Assembly: GCF_947492405.1 (NCBI RefSeq)
Contig: NZ_CANLMP010000001.1
Span: 186,001-250,000, forward strand
Length of the DNA: 64,000 nt
DNA from: an uncultured Aquimarina sp.
GTDB lineage: Bacteria; Bacteroidota; Bacteroidia; Flavobacteriales; Flavobacteriaceae
Reading direction: 5' to 3'
A model generated the notes under the pieces. That model made no database searches, had not been told where the DNA came from, and worked only from the letters and a program-made list of their open reading frames with translations. Positions 26,107-34,351 of the stretch are shown here, piece after piece. The first letter of the stretch is position 1, and each line of letters opens with the position of its first letter. The position numbers and the translations under genes are program-made.

Positions 26107-26747
26107 TGCCTTTATTTTACAAGATAATTTTTTGGATAGGTGTTATTTTTTTAATATTTAATGCAATAATATTTATAAGAGCTTTATCTAAGGATAAGGC
26201 TCTCATATTTTTTACTTTTTTTCTTGTTTTTAGCGCGACTATACAGCTTTTAATGAGATATATTGGAGGGGTACTACATGAGAATAATTTATTTATGAAT
26301 AATATATTCTTGGTAATACAATTCGTTTTATTGTCAATGTTTTATTATTATTTATTGAAAAAAAAAGTTGTTTTATTGGTTTTATTAATTGGTCTTAGTT
26401 TTTTATTATATCAATATCTAATGGATTTAAATTTATTCAGTATTTATAATCCAATAGGAATTACATTTACCCAATCTATTATTATTATTTATTCATTAGT
26501 TTATTTTTATAATTCATTAAACCATGAAAAACCTAAATTTCTATTAATTAACATAGGAGTATTCTTGTACCTTATATGTAGTACTTTAATTTATGCTTCT
26601 GGTAATTTAGTGTTTAATGTGAATATTCCAGAAAACACCTATTTACTATTGTTGAAGGTTAATGCCATCTTATATATTATCTTCCAAATCCTAATTTTTA
26701 TTGAATGGAGAAAGAATTACTACAAGAAGACTCGCAGATCATCGTGA
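26106..26747 (+). CDS. multi-pass membrane protein coupled to a histidine kinase
   Basis: 213 residues, nearly all hydrophobic, with six to seven predicted helices (about 4-24, 31-51, 60-82, 87-106, 117-135, 143-165, 180-200) and a basic C-terminal tail (RKNYYKKTRRSS), suggesting the C-terminus is in the cytoplasm. No known family is recognisable. It overlaps the kinase gene by 43 bases. Because the kinase itself has only one helix and no periplasmic loop, this protein is the best candidate for the sensing part. Transport of the small tailed protein is an alternative. Confidence 0.75.
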   Translation: MPLFYKIIFWIGVIFLIFNAIIFIRALSKDKALIFFTFFLVFSATIQLLMRYIGGVLHENNLFMNNIFLVIQFVLLSMFYYYLLKKKVVLLVLLIGLSFLLYQYLMDLNLFSIYNPIGITFTQSIIIIYSLVYFYNSLNHEKPKFLLINIGVFLYLICSTLIYASGNLVFNVNIPENTYLLLLKVNAILYIIFQILIFIEWRKNYYKKTRRSS

Positions 26748-27511
26748 TTATCTTAATTGCTATTTTGGTCTTATTACTTATGGCAGTGGCATTAGTACTT
26801 TTCTTTTTCTTTTCTCGTAAAAAAATCATTGCTACTGAGCTAGAAAAAGCAACGCTAGAATTGTCTTACCAAAAAGACTTATTACACGCTACTATAGAAA
26901 CCCAAGAAGAGGAGCGTAAGCGAATTGCACAGGATTTACACGATGCCATTAGTGCTAAACTTAATGTAGTAAGTCTTAGTACCAATGTATTAATTGATGG
27001 TAAATTAGAGAAAAATGAACAGGAGCAAACCTTACACCATATATTATCTGTAACTACCAAAACCTTAGAAAGTTCTAGACGATTGGCGCACAATTTGTTA
27101 CCGCCAATTTTGGAGAATTTTGGCCTTCAGGCAGCTATAGAAGAACTCTGTGATGAGTTTGTAAGTAGTAAAAAAGTAAAAGCAGATTATAAGATTAAAT
27201 ATAATAATCTATTGTCTAAAAGCGACGAATTGCATATCTTCAGGATTATTCAGGAACTTCTGAATAATTCGGTCAGACACGGTAAAGCCGAAAATATAAC
27301 ATTAAAAATAAATGATACGAATGAACAGTTAGACATAGAATACACTGATGATGGAAAAGGATTTGATATAAAATCTGTAAATAAAAATAAGGGAATAGGA
27401 CTCAGAAATATAGAAAGTAGAGTAGAGATACTCGATGGGAAGCTTTCATATTATAGTGAGATCGGTAATGGAGCGACTTTTAATATTAGCACTAAAAAAC
27501 CTAAACCATGA
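26705..27511 (+). CDS. sensor histidine kinase (HisKA_3 type) without sensor domain
   Basis: 268 residues. A single membrane helix (about 12-36) is followed by a short coiled coil and the HisKA_3 dimerisation domain with the phospho-acceptor His79 in RKRIAQDLHDAIS. The ATPase part has an N-box IIQELLNNSVRHG (about 181-193), DDGKGFD (215-221) and GIGLRN (230-235). It should autophosphorylate and pass phosphate to the LuxR-type regulator whose ATG overlaps its stop (ATGA). It has almost no extracytoplasmic part, so an input from the overlapping membrane protein is likely. The start overlaps that gene deeply; ATG 26705 gives a complete helix. Confidence 0.92.
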   Translation: MEKELLQEDSQIIVIILIAILVLLLMAVALVLFFFFSRKKIIATELEKATLELSYQKDLLHATIETQEEERKRIAQDLHDAISAKLNVVSLSTNVLIDGKLEKNEQEQTLHHILSVTTKTLESSRRLAHNLLPPILENFGLQAAIEELCDEFVSSKKVKADYKIKYNNLLSKSDELHIFRIIQELLNNSVRHGKAENITLKINDTNEQLDIEYTDDGKGFDIKSVNKNKGIGLRNIESRVEILDGKLSYYSEIGNGATFNISTKKPKP

Positions 27512-28176
27512 AAAAAGATATCATTAAACTTGCCATAGCCGATGACGAAACATTATTTAGACAAGGAATCACTTTCATCCTGGATAAAGAAAGTAATATA
27601 GAGATTAGTATTCAGGCAGAAAACGGAAATGACCTGATCAAACAACTGAATCTAACAAGAGATTTACCGGAGATTATTTTAATGGATCTTAAAATGCCAG
27701 ATCTCAATGGAGTAGAAACCACTAAGATTGTCAAGAAAAAATTTCCCGAAATCAAAATAATCGCACTAACAAGTTATTATAGTAAACCTTTTATTACTAA
27801 TATGATGCAGCAAGGTGCAGTGGCGTATCTTGCCAAAAATGCTACACCTACAGAGGTTATAACTACTATAAACCATGTAGCTATAAAAGGCTTTTATTAT
27901 GATGAAAATGTGATGAGTATTCTGGAGGAAGCTTCTTTGAAGTTAAATAAACAATCCAGAGATGATGAGTATTTAACCAAACGAGAACGAGAAGTTTTAA
28001 AACTAATTTGTGAACAAAAAACTACTATAGAAATTGGAGAACAGTTGTTTATCAGTCCAAGGACTGTAGAAGGACATCGTAATAATTTGTTAGTTAAAAC
28101 AGGTTCCAAGAATATTGCCGGTTTAGTAATACATGCCATAGAAAATCAAATATTTGTACGTAATGCAGAGTTGTAA
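27508..28176 (+). CDS. LuxR/NarL-type response regulator
   Basis: 222 residues. The receiver domain (5-125) has the acidic pair D12/D13, phospho-acceptor D60 in ILMDLKMPD, T88 and K110. The C-terminal LuxR helix-turn-helix (about 155-215) reads LTKREREVLKLICEQKTTIEI, then FISPRTVEGHRNNLL. It should bind DNA as a dimer once phosphorylated. The duplicated leader elements at 24197 and 25454, with a short inverted repeat, are natural candidate targets, which would make the module self-regulating. The start overlaps the kinase stop by four bases. Confidence 0.93.
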   Translation: MKKDIIKLAIADDETLFRQGITFILDKESNIEISIQAENGNDLIKQLNLTRDLPEIILMDLKMPDLNGVETTKIVKKKFPEIKIIALTSYYSKPFITNMMQQGAVAYLAKNATPTEVITTINHVAIKGFYYDENVMSILEEASLKLNKQSRDDEYLTKREREVLKLICEQKTTIEIGEQLFISPRTVEGHRNNLLVKTGSKNIAGLVIHAIENQIFVRNAEL

Positions 28177-28234
28177 ATGAGAAGTTTTAAGCGAAAAGTT
28201 TAAAATGAAAAGAGAGAAAAGAGAAATGTAAAAT

Positions 28235-28305
28235 GTTGAAACAAGTATGTTGATAAGAAACTAAAATTGTATTTGAATTTGTACTCGCAACATACTTGTT
28301 TCAAC
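28235..28305. repeat. perfect 18-bp inverted repeat between convergent genes
   Basis: GTTGAAACAAGTATGTTG (28235-28252) and its exact complement CAACATACTTGTTTCAAC (28288-28305) are separated by 35 bases. The right arm ends in the first base of the methyltransferase stop codon. It lies between two convergent genes, so it may act as a two-way terminator, but the T-runs are weak and the loop is long, so it may also be the remains of a small mobile element. Confidence 0.6.
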
Positions 28306-29486
28306 TAACATTTATTACAAACCAAAACTATTCTCTCATCATTACAATTGGTTGTAAAGAATAAATATGTCGTACCACCATCTTTAATTTTAAACTTTTT
28401 GCGTATTGCAGAAACAGTTTCAGGAAAATTACGGGTAGTGATATTAGCTTTGGTAATTTTTTCTTTCTTAATAGTCTGTTTCTGATAGGGTAGTACCGAA
28501 AGTACTTCGAAACTTCTTCCAGGAAATTCTATTTTCTGATCCGAAGTATATAAATGAGAATGATTATGAAGTTTTTCTAGTTCATAAACTTTTGAGATAC
28601 TACAAAAACCTCCTGCTTTCATAATAGCGGCATTAGGTTCATAGATATATTTTTTGGGTAAAGAAAATTTTGGTGTAATGTCACTTTCTTCCTTTAGTGA
28701 AAAGGAAAATTGTATCTGTTCATTTTTCACAAGATTGATCGTACGGATGGTAGTGTCCATTTTAGTTCCTTTTTCCAGAATCCATAACAGTTCTTTTACT
28801 TCATTGTTTAGTGCAACAACATGAATCTCTTTGACGAATTGTAATGCTTTTATTCCAGAATGGATGTCAAGCAACGGAGAGGTTTTAATCAAAATGTGAT
28901 TGCTTTTTGAAAACAAAAAATCCAAATTAGCTGGTACATCCGGTAAGCAATCTTCCAGAAAGAAAACTTTGCCTTTACTATCATTTCTTCTGGATGGATC
29001 GATATAAATCCAATCGATATCCTCATGGTTTTCTAGGATTTTTAAGCCATCACCAGTATATGTTTCAATATTATTAACACCTAAAACAGGAAAGTTATGA
29101 GATGAGATCTCACTTAATATTGGATTTAATTCACAATGAATGATACGCTTTACTTTTTTAGAAAAAAAATAGTCATCGATCCCAAAACCTCCTGTAAGAT
29201 CTATCAATGTATCACCAGAAACTAGCTCACTTTTATAAATAGCAGTAGTCTCAGAGGAAGTTTGTTCCAGGTTGAGAGTAGGAGGATAATAAATACCTTT
29301 TGTTTGATGCCATAGCGGTAATTTATTTTTAGCTTTTAATCTTCCATTGATCTGTTGCGCCAATTCTTGAATATTAATGTGCTCAAAAGGACTCCCTGAT
29401 AATATCAACTTGGTTAGATCTACATTTTCATCAGATTTTTTAAAGATATATTCTTGTATTTCTGTATGTAGGATTTCGGAGTTCAA
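28305..29486 (-). CDS. class I SAM-dependent methyltransferase with THUMP-like domain
   Basis: About 393 residues. The N-terminal third is helical. The methyltransferase core starts near residue 90 with LIDLTGGFGIDDYFFSKK (motif I), and IYIDPSRRNDSKGKVF matches the catalytic motif IV D-P-x-R. The C-terminal part resembles the THUMP-like domain found with this family. It is probably an RNA methyltransferase in the cytoplasm. The start is uncertain: TTG at 29486 is used here, and the frame stays open further upstream without an ATG. It lies downstream of the GrpB gene on the same strand. Confidence 0.82.
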   Translation of the reverse strand: MNSEILHTEIQEYIFKKSDENVDLTKLILSGSPFEHINIQELAQQINGRLKAKNKLPLWHQTKGIYYPPTLNLEQTSSETTAIYKSELVSGDTLIDLTGGFGIDDYFFSKKVKRIIHCELNPILSEISSHNFPVLGVNNIETYTGDGLKILENHEDIDWIYIDPSRRNDSKGKVFFLEDCLPDVPANLDFLFSKSNHILIKTSPLLDIHSGIKALQFVKEIHVVALNNEVKELLWILEKGTKMDTTIRTINLVKNEQIQFSFSLKEESDITPKFSLPKKYIYEPNAAIMKAGGFCSISKVYELEKLHNHSHLYTSDQKIEFPGRSFEVLSVLPYQKQTIKKEKITKANITTRNFPETVSAIRKKFKIKDGGTTYLFFTTNCNDERIVLVCNKC

Positions 29487-29541
29487 TTTTCTGATGTCAG
29501 TATTAAATATTCTAGAGATACCTGTTTTTGAAATGTATTTG

Positions 29542-30129
29542 TCACACTGATCTTGTCGAAGTGTTTTCTATTAGTTCTATCGTCTCATTAATAAAGTCGG
29601 TTTTGGATAATACATATCCACCTCTATCATTTCTATACTTTTCAGCTAATGATATCTTTAGTTTTTCATAATCCTTAGCTCTAATTGGATTTTCGATTAA
29701 ATAGTCTCTAAACTTTAACTGTTGCCACATTAGATTATTTTTTGAGCACATATGAATATGAAAAATTTGTTCTTTGGCGCCATCAAAGGTATAGCCTTTC
29801 CCAAAACTCATATAAGCATCGAACTGCTCTCTTTTTGGTACTAAAAAATAAGTATATCCAATTTTTGTAAATTGTTTGATAATAGTATCATCAAATAGTA
29901 ATTTCTCTGGAGTTTCAATGATAATATCTATATATAGTTTGGATTTAATAGAAGGAATAGAAGTACTTCCGAAATGTTCAATTTGTATGATCGCTTCCCT
30001 TGATATAGTATCTAATATAAGTTGTTTTTCTTGCTCAAAAATAGCTTTCCAAGCAGGGTTATGATCTACTAATTGGATTGGGAATAAAGTATTCCAGTCT
30101 TCTTTGGTTAAATCGTAAAGTGTTTTCAT
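29542..30129 (-). CDS. GrpB family nucleotidyltransferase-like protein
   Basis: 195 residues with the family motifs VDHNPAWKAIFEQEK, IEHFGSTSIP (the G-S-T-S of the nucleotidyltransferase fold) and KLYIDIIIE. A FHIHMCSKNN segment follows. Function is not well defined; the fold suggests nucleotide transfer in the cytoplasm. The last residues (NTSTRSV) and the TGA stop are encoded by a CACTGA-TCT-TGTCGAAGTG palindrome, a type of dispersed repeat, so the natural C-terminus may have been replaced or extended by repeat insertion. Confidence 0.85.
   Translation of the reverse strand: MKTLYDLTKEDWNTLFPIQLVDHNPAWKAIFEQEKQLILDTISREAIIQIEHFGSTSIPSIKSKLYIDIIIETPEKLLFDDTIIKQFTKIGYTYFLVPKREQFDAYMSFGKGYTFDGAKEQIFHIHMCSKNNLMWQQLKFRDYLIENPIRAKDYEKLKISLAEKYRNDRGGYVLSKTDFINETIELIENTSTRSV
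29545..29566. repeat. palindromic repeat encoding the GrpB C-terminus
   Basis: CACACTGATCTTGTCGAAGTG forms an imperfect palindrome (CACT ... AGTG arms around GATCTTGTCGA). It resembles the CCCTGAGCGTGTCGAAGGG element near 51784, which shares the core GA-x-C-x-TGTCGAAG. Here it covers the stop codon of the GrpB gene. Confidence 0.45.
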
Positions 30130-30161
30130 ATATAGGTGTTTTGTAACTAGGAGATGGGTAA

Positions 30162-31256
30162 TTATAGTTCTTTAGTCAATTGTTTAACAATTTTATACTC
30201 AGATAAAAATTCTTTTGCAACCACTTTGATAGCTGTGTAAAATGGCACAGCTACAATCAATCCTCCAATTCCGAATAGAGCTCCAAAAATAAGAATTGCC
30301 AGAAAAATTTCTAAAGGGTGTGATTTTACACTATTTCCAAAAATCAAAGGTTGATTCAGAAAGTTATCAATCAATTGGATTATAATATACCCAATCAAAA
30401 TATAACTTAGTTTTGGTAAAATCACCGATTGGAAATCATATCCTAAATTACTGGTAGTTGCTAATATTAGTACCAAAGCACCACCAAATAATGGTCCTAC
30501 ATAAGGAATAAGGTTAAAAATAGCTGCAATTAATGCTACTGCAATTGCATTATTAACACCAAAAATTAACAATAAAACAGTATATAATATAAACAGAATC
30601 AATACCTGAAGCAATAAGCCAACAAAGTAGCGAGATAGTAAGTCCTTGATTTTAGTAAAAGCACGCATAAACCTTGTTTCATTTTCTTTCTTTGCAAAAA
30701 CAAGCATGCTGTTTTCTAATAACTTGCTATCTTTCAATAGGAAAAACGAAATAAATAATACAGAAAACAATCCAATGAGTAACGCGCCAAAACCACTTAA
30801 GAACGTATTGATAGCATTTGGGATTACTTTAAGATCAAAGAACTGCATCAGATCAGTTTGTTTGATCAATTCTACGAAATTTAGTTTTTCGACATTAAAA
30901 TAATCACTGATCTCCTGATTTAAACGGTCAAGATCATCACCAACTTCATTAATGTCAATTTCGCCAATCAATTGCCCTTGCTCCGTAACAATAGGAACGA
31001 ATAATAAAAACAAACTAAGAAACAATCCTATAGTAATGAATAAAGCAAACATTACAGCCAATGTGTTATTAAATTTCAATCTTCTTTTTAGGAATTGTAC
31101 CAGAGGTCTTCCCATTAATGAAATTACTGCTGCAAAGGTTATATAAAGAAGAATGGATTGTATTTTATATAAAAACCAGAGTAACATTAACACACCAACC
31201 AGTACTGCTATTGCTCTCAGAATACCATATGCGATTGTTTTTGAATTCATATTCAA
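30162..31256 (-). CDS. AI-2E family transporter (PerM-like)
   Basis: 364 residues with about eight membrane helices: two at the N-terminus (about 10-45), one near 65-85, an amphipathic soluble section (about 95-150), then helices from 160 on ending in GALFGIGGLIVAVPFY, the conserved end of the family. ATG at 31256 or 31250 both fit (MNMNSK). Members export small molecules or act in sodium/proton exchange; the name does not prove transport of autoinducer 2. It lies downstream of the SpoU methyltransferase gene on the same strand. Confidence 0.9.
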   Translation of the reverse strand: MNMNSKTIAYGILRAIAVLVGVLMLLWFLYKIQSILLYITFAAVISLMGRPLVQFLKRRLKFNNTLAVMFALFITIGLFLSLFLLFVPIVTEQGQLIGEIDINEVGDDLDRLNQEISDYFNVEKLNFVELIKQTDLMQFFDLKVIPNAINTFLSGFGALLIGLFSVLFISFFLLKDSKLLENSMLVFAKKENETRFMRAFTKIKDLLSRYFVGLLLQVLILFILYTVLLLIFGVNNAIAVALIAAIFNLIPYVGPLFGGALVLILATTSNLGYDFQSVILPKLSYILIGYIIIQLIDNFLNQPLIFGNSVKSHPLEIFLAILIFGALFGIGGLIVAVPFYTAIKVVAKEFLSEYKIVKQLTKEL

Positions 31257-31298
31257 ATGTTTTAAAAAAAGAAAGTTTAATTTTAGTATTAATATTTT

Positions 31299-31326
31299 CC
31301 ATCAACCATCAACCATCAACCATCAA
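31299..31326. repeat. four tandem copies of a 7-bp repeat
   Basis: CCATCAA is repeated four times without error. The second unit contains the stop codon of the SpoU methyltransferase gene (31309-31311, minus strand), so the last codons of that protein (LMVDG) come from the repeat. Confidence 0.85.
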
Positions 31327-31827
31327 CTGTTTCGTAATCTCATAGAGTGCAATTCCAGTAGCCGTAGCCACATTCATACTGCTATTGGTACCATACATAT
31401 TAATATGTATGCTTTTTGTTATTTTGGTTAATGCTTCCTCAGAAATTCCTTGGCTTTCTTCTCCAATAACAAGGGCAATTTTATCATTAGCAGAAAAATA
31501 CATTTCGGACGCAGGAACACTATTTTGTGTAATTTCTAATCCAATGATTTTATATCCTTCAGATTGCAATGTGTCAATAACCGGTATAATCTGATCTTCT
31601 TGTTCGTAAGGGATCATCTCATGAGTGGCTCTAGCCGTACGCTGCATTCTTTTGCTAATCACTGTGATATCTTCTCCACAGAAATATATTTTTTCGATTC
31701 CAAAACTATCAGCAATTCTAAAAATACTACCAATATTTGCTGGAGCATTAACACGGTCGCAAATCAGTATGATAGGAAATTGTTTTTTAACAAAAATAGT
31801 ATTCTCGTGATGTAATTGTGCGGTCAT
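31309..31827 (-). CDS. SpoU/TrmH-type RNA 2'-O-methyltransferase
   Basis: 172 residues with the SPOUT knot motifs: VNAPANIGSIFRIADSFG (motif 1), LVIGEESQGIS (motif 2) and MYGTNSSMNVATATGIALYE (motif 3). It methylates the 2'-O of a tRNA or rRNA ribose. There is no N-terminal substrate-binding domain, so it is the short TrmL/TrmH-like type. The C-terminus runs into a 7-bp tandem repeat that provides the stop codon. It follows the DUF4159 gene on the same strand with a four-base gap. Confidence 0.9.
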   Translation of the reverse strand: MTAQLHHENTIFVKKQFPIILICDRVNAPANIGSIFRIADSFGIEKIYFCGEDITVISKRMQRTARATHEMIPYEQEDQIIPVIDTLQSEGYKIIGLEITQNSVPASEMYFSANDKIALVIGEESQGISEEALTKITKSIHINMYGTNSSMNVATATGIALYEITKQLMVDG

Positions 31828-31831
31828 CTAT

Positions 31832-32482
31832 TTAATTCTCAAAAGCGTATTTGATAATATTCGCACCCATTTTTAGTGCTTTTTGACGAACTTCTTCCGG
31901 ATCATTATGAATTTCAGGGTTTTCCCAACCATCACCTAGATCACTTTCAAAAGTGAATAACAATACCAACCTCCCTTCGTGAGTAATTCCTAGTGCTTGT
32001 GGGCGTTCTCCATCGTGTTCGTGTATCTTAGGTAATCCTTTTGGAAATTTATATTTTGAAGAAAAAATAGGGTGAGAAACGGGCAGTTCTACTAACTCTT
32101 TATCTGGAAATATTTTAATCAATTCTTTTTTGACGTATGGCTCCATACCATAGTTGTCATCAATATGTAAAAAACCACCGCTTAGCAAGTAGTTTCGTAA
32201 ATTATCAGCATCTTGTTCTGTAAAAAAAACATTTCCGTGACCAGTCATATGAATATACGGATACTGAAAAATGTCTACGCTTTCGGGTTTTACAGTTTTG
32301 GGTTTGGAGCTCATCGCTGTGCGAATATTTTGGTTGCAAAAGCTAATTAGATTAGGTAATGCAGTAGGATTACTATACCAATCACCACCACCATTATATT
32401 GTAATACTGCAATATCTTGAGCTAATACAACTCCAGAAAATAACAAAAGGCAGATAAAACCTGTAAGTTTCTTAATCATCAT
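31832..32482 (-). CDS. DUF4159 domain-containing exported protein
   Basis: 216 residues with a signal peptide ending near VLAQ. The motifs VLQYNGGGDWY, YPYIHMTGHGNVFFTE, and GGFLHIDDNYGM are typical of DUF4159, a periplasmic glutamine-amidotransferase-like fold. The function is unknown. It diverges from the DUF1223 gene across only 40 bases, so the two promoters must lie within or beside each other. Confidence 0.88.
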   Translation of the reverse strand: MMIKKLTGFICLLLFSGVVLAQDIAVLQYNGGGDWYSNPTALPNLISFCNQNIRTAMSSKPKTVKPESVDIFQYPYIHMTGHGNVFFTEQDADNLRNYLLSGGFLHIDDNYGMEPYVKKELIKIFPDKELVELPVSHPIFSSKYKFPKGLPKIHEHDGERPQALGITHEGRLVLLFTFESDLGDGWENPEIHNDPEEVRQKALKMGANIIKYAFEN

Positions 32483-32522
32483 CGTCTAAATAATAGACTT
32501 TAAAAGTACTAAAATAAACGAG

Positions 32523-33242
32523 ATGATAAGAAACCTTTTCATACTATTAACGATCACAGTTTCTGGATTAGTTAACGCTCAGAACAATGACGAAGCAATT
32601 GTAGTGATGGAATTATTTACCTCACAGGGATGTAGTAGTTGTCCACCAGCCGATGAATTATTAGATGCGATTAAGAAGAGCTACGAAAAAGACAATGTGT
32701 ATGTGTTATCCTATCATGTGGATTATTGGAACCGATTAGGCTGGAGAGATCCTTTTAGTGATGCAGCATTTAGCGATTATCAAAGAGATTATGCCCAACA
32801 GTTTAATAGTAGATCTATTTATACACCACAATTGGTAGTGAATGGGAGTGAACATTTTACAGGGGCCAATAGTACCAAAGCATTGGCGGCAATAAGAAAC
32901 TATTCAAAATCAAAAAGAACCAATACTATCAAATTCATAAAACCAAAACGGGAAAATAATAAGATTACTTTGACCTACAACGTAGAAGGGGCGTCATTTG
33001 ATCAGATTACTATAGCACTAGTTGTATCAGAACGGATTACTGAAATCGGTAGAGGAGAAAATCGTAATAGAACGCTTAAAAACACAAATATTGTAGCGAA
33101 TCGTTTGGTAAAAATGGATACAACAGGATCAGTTATGTTATCCGTTCCTGATTGGATTGATCCTAATGATGAATTGTCTATTATTGCCTATACCCAGAAT
33201 AATAAGCTAGTAACTATGGGAGCAAGTAAAATAAGTATATAG
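32523..33242 (+). CDS. DUF1223 thioredoxin-like exported protein
   Basis: 239 residues with a signal peptide ending near VNAQ. LFTSQGCSSCPPADELL has a C-x-x-C pair like thioredoxin-fold proteins, then YHVDYWNRLGWRDPFS and YTPQLVVNG, the DUF1223 signatures. The C-terminal half is a beta domain. It probably acts as an extracytoplasmic redox protein, but no substrate is known. A strong terminator follows. Confidence 0.9.
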   Translation: MIRNLFILLTITVSGLVNAQNNDEAIVVMELFTSQGCSSCPPADELLDAIKKSYEKDNVYVLSYHVDYWNRLGWRDPFSDAAFSDYQRDYAQQFNSRSIYTPQLVVNGSEHFTGANSTKALAAIRNYSKSKRTNTIKFIKPKRENNKITLTYNVEGASFDQITIALVVSERITEIGRGENRNRTLKNTNIVANRLVKMDTTGSVMLSVPDWIDPNDELSIIAYTQNNKLVTMGASKISI

Positions 33243-33267
33243 TATAGTTCCTGAATAAATAGTAATG

Positions 33268-33298
33268 AAACCACAACAGTAATTGTTGTGGTTTTTTT
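33268..33298 (+). terminator. rho-independent terminator after the DUF1223 gene
   Basis: An 11-bp stem (AAACCACAACA 33268-33278 with 33284-33294), a five-base loop and a run of seven T in the right arm and after it. Confidence 0.9.
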
Positions 33299-33441
33299 GT
33301 TAAATGAATTTTGCTTTTCTTTAATAAAAAATGGAGTTAGTCATAGTCGTAACCGATTATTATGGGATGTGCTAAACGACCACAATTAGATGTATAGACA
33401 AAGTATGTGTAATATTGCATAAATCCACCTGTTATTACTAA

Positions 33442-34278
33442 ATGAAAAATAACCTTATGAAGTCGATAATTATTCTTAATCTAGCGTTAATCTGCTTTAA
33501 TATCTCCTATGGACAAACAGAGGATGAGATTTTAGCAGAAGCTTATTTGTTATATAACTTAGAGAAAGCATCCTGGAACGGAACCGATATATTTTTGGAA
33601 CAATTCCCGGAAAAGAGAAATCTTATCGGCGGGTATTTTTCGTATTCAGAAAACGATTATCATAATTGTATTTTCTTTAATCAAGATGAAACTCCAAAGA
33701 TTCTTGCTAAAATTACATTTGACCAAAGTTTTGATGTAGCAAAAACAGTGGTAGATACAACAAAAAGAAAACTGGATAGTTATGAAATGGATTTATTTCA
33801 AATAAGAAAAAATGCTTTAAAAGAAATAAATGCGGACAATGAGTTATTCAAGCAATATAATAATACCAACTTAAATCCTATTCCAATTATTAGTGGAGAA
33901 GACAGAAAGGTTTTTGTTTTAACAGGTCCGACAATATCAGGAGTTGTTGTTTTGGGAAATGATTATTTATTGACTTTTGATGAGGAAAATAATCTTAAAG
34001 AGAAAAAATCATTGCATAAAAACATTATCCCTATTGACTATGATAACAAAACTAAAGATGTAGTAACAATGCATAGCCATATAGAAACTACTGGAGACCT
34101 AATTACATCTACGGATTTGTGTACAATAATGCTTTATGAAAAATATGCGAATTGGAAACAACATATCGTAATCTCCAAAAACAATGTTTCGTTATGGGAC
34201 TGTAAAAAGGATAAACTAGTTGTTATGACAAGAAAAGCTTGGGAAAGAATTTCGGAACACCAAAATAATAAGAATTAA
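33442..34278 (+). CDS. exported protein of unknown function
   Basis: 278 residues with a signal peptide ending near ISYGQ. I do not recognise a domain. The sequence starts with helical segments and then has beta-type segments (RKVFVLTGPTISGVVVLGNDYLLTFDEEN). A conserved-looking THMHSHIETTGDLITSTDLCTIMLYE-type stretch near the end (its key residues are H, T, S, D and C) would be a good search query. It stands alone, about 200 bases after a terminator, with 73 bases to the MORN-like gene. Confidence 0.6.
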   Translation: MKNNLMKSIIILNLALICFNISYGQTEDEILAEAYLLYNLEKASWNGTDIFLEQFPEKRNLIGGYFSYSENDYHNCIFFNQDETPKILAKITFDQSFDVAKTVVDTTKRKLDSYEMDLFQIRKNALKEINADNELFKQYNNTNLNPIPIISGEDRKVFVLTGPTISGVVVLGNDYLLTFDEENNLKEKKSLHKNIIPIDYDNKTKDVVTMHSHIETTGDLITSTDLCTIMLYEKYANWKQHIVISKNNVSLWDCKKDKLVVMTRKAWERISEHQNNKN

Positions 34279-34351
34279 TTTATTTAGAAAACAAGGTAAC
34301 GTTTTGGTCCACTACGATACATATAATAAACGTTAACAGCAATTCTTACAA

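Noticed and set aside
30162..31256. Quorum-sensing AI-2 exporter
   Set aside because: The family name alone does not show transport of AI-2; no luxS or lsr gene is in the window.
31299..31326. Phase variation by the 7-bp tandem repeat
   Set aside because: Each unit contains TTGATGG on the minus strand, so a TGA appears in every frame within three units; changing the copy number would barely alter the protein.
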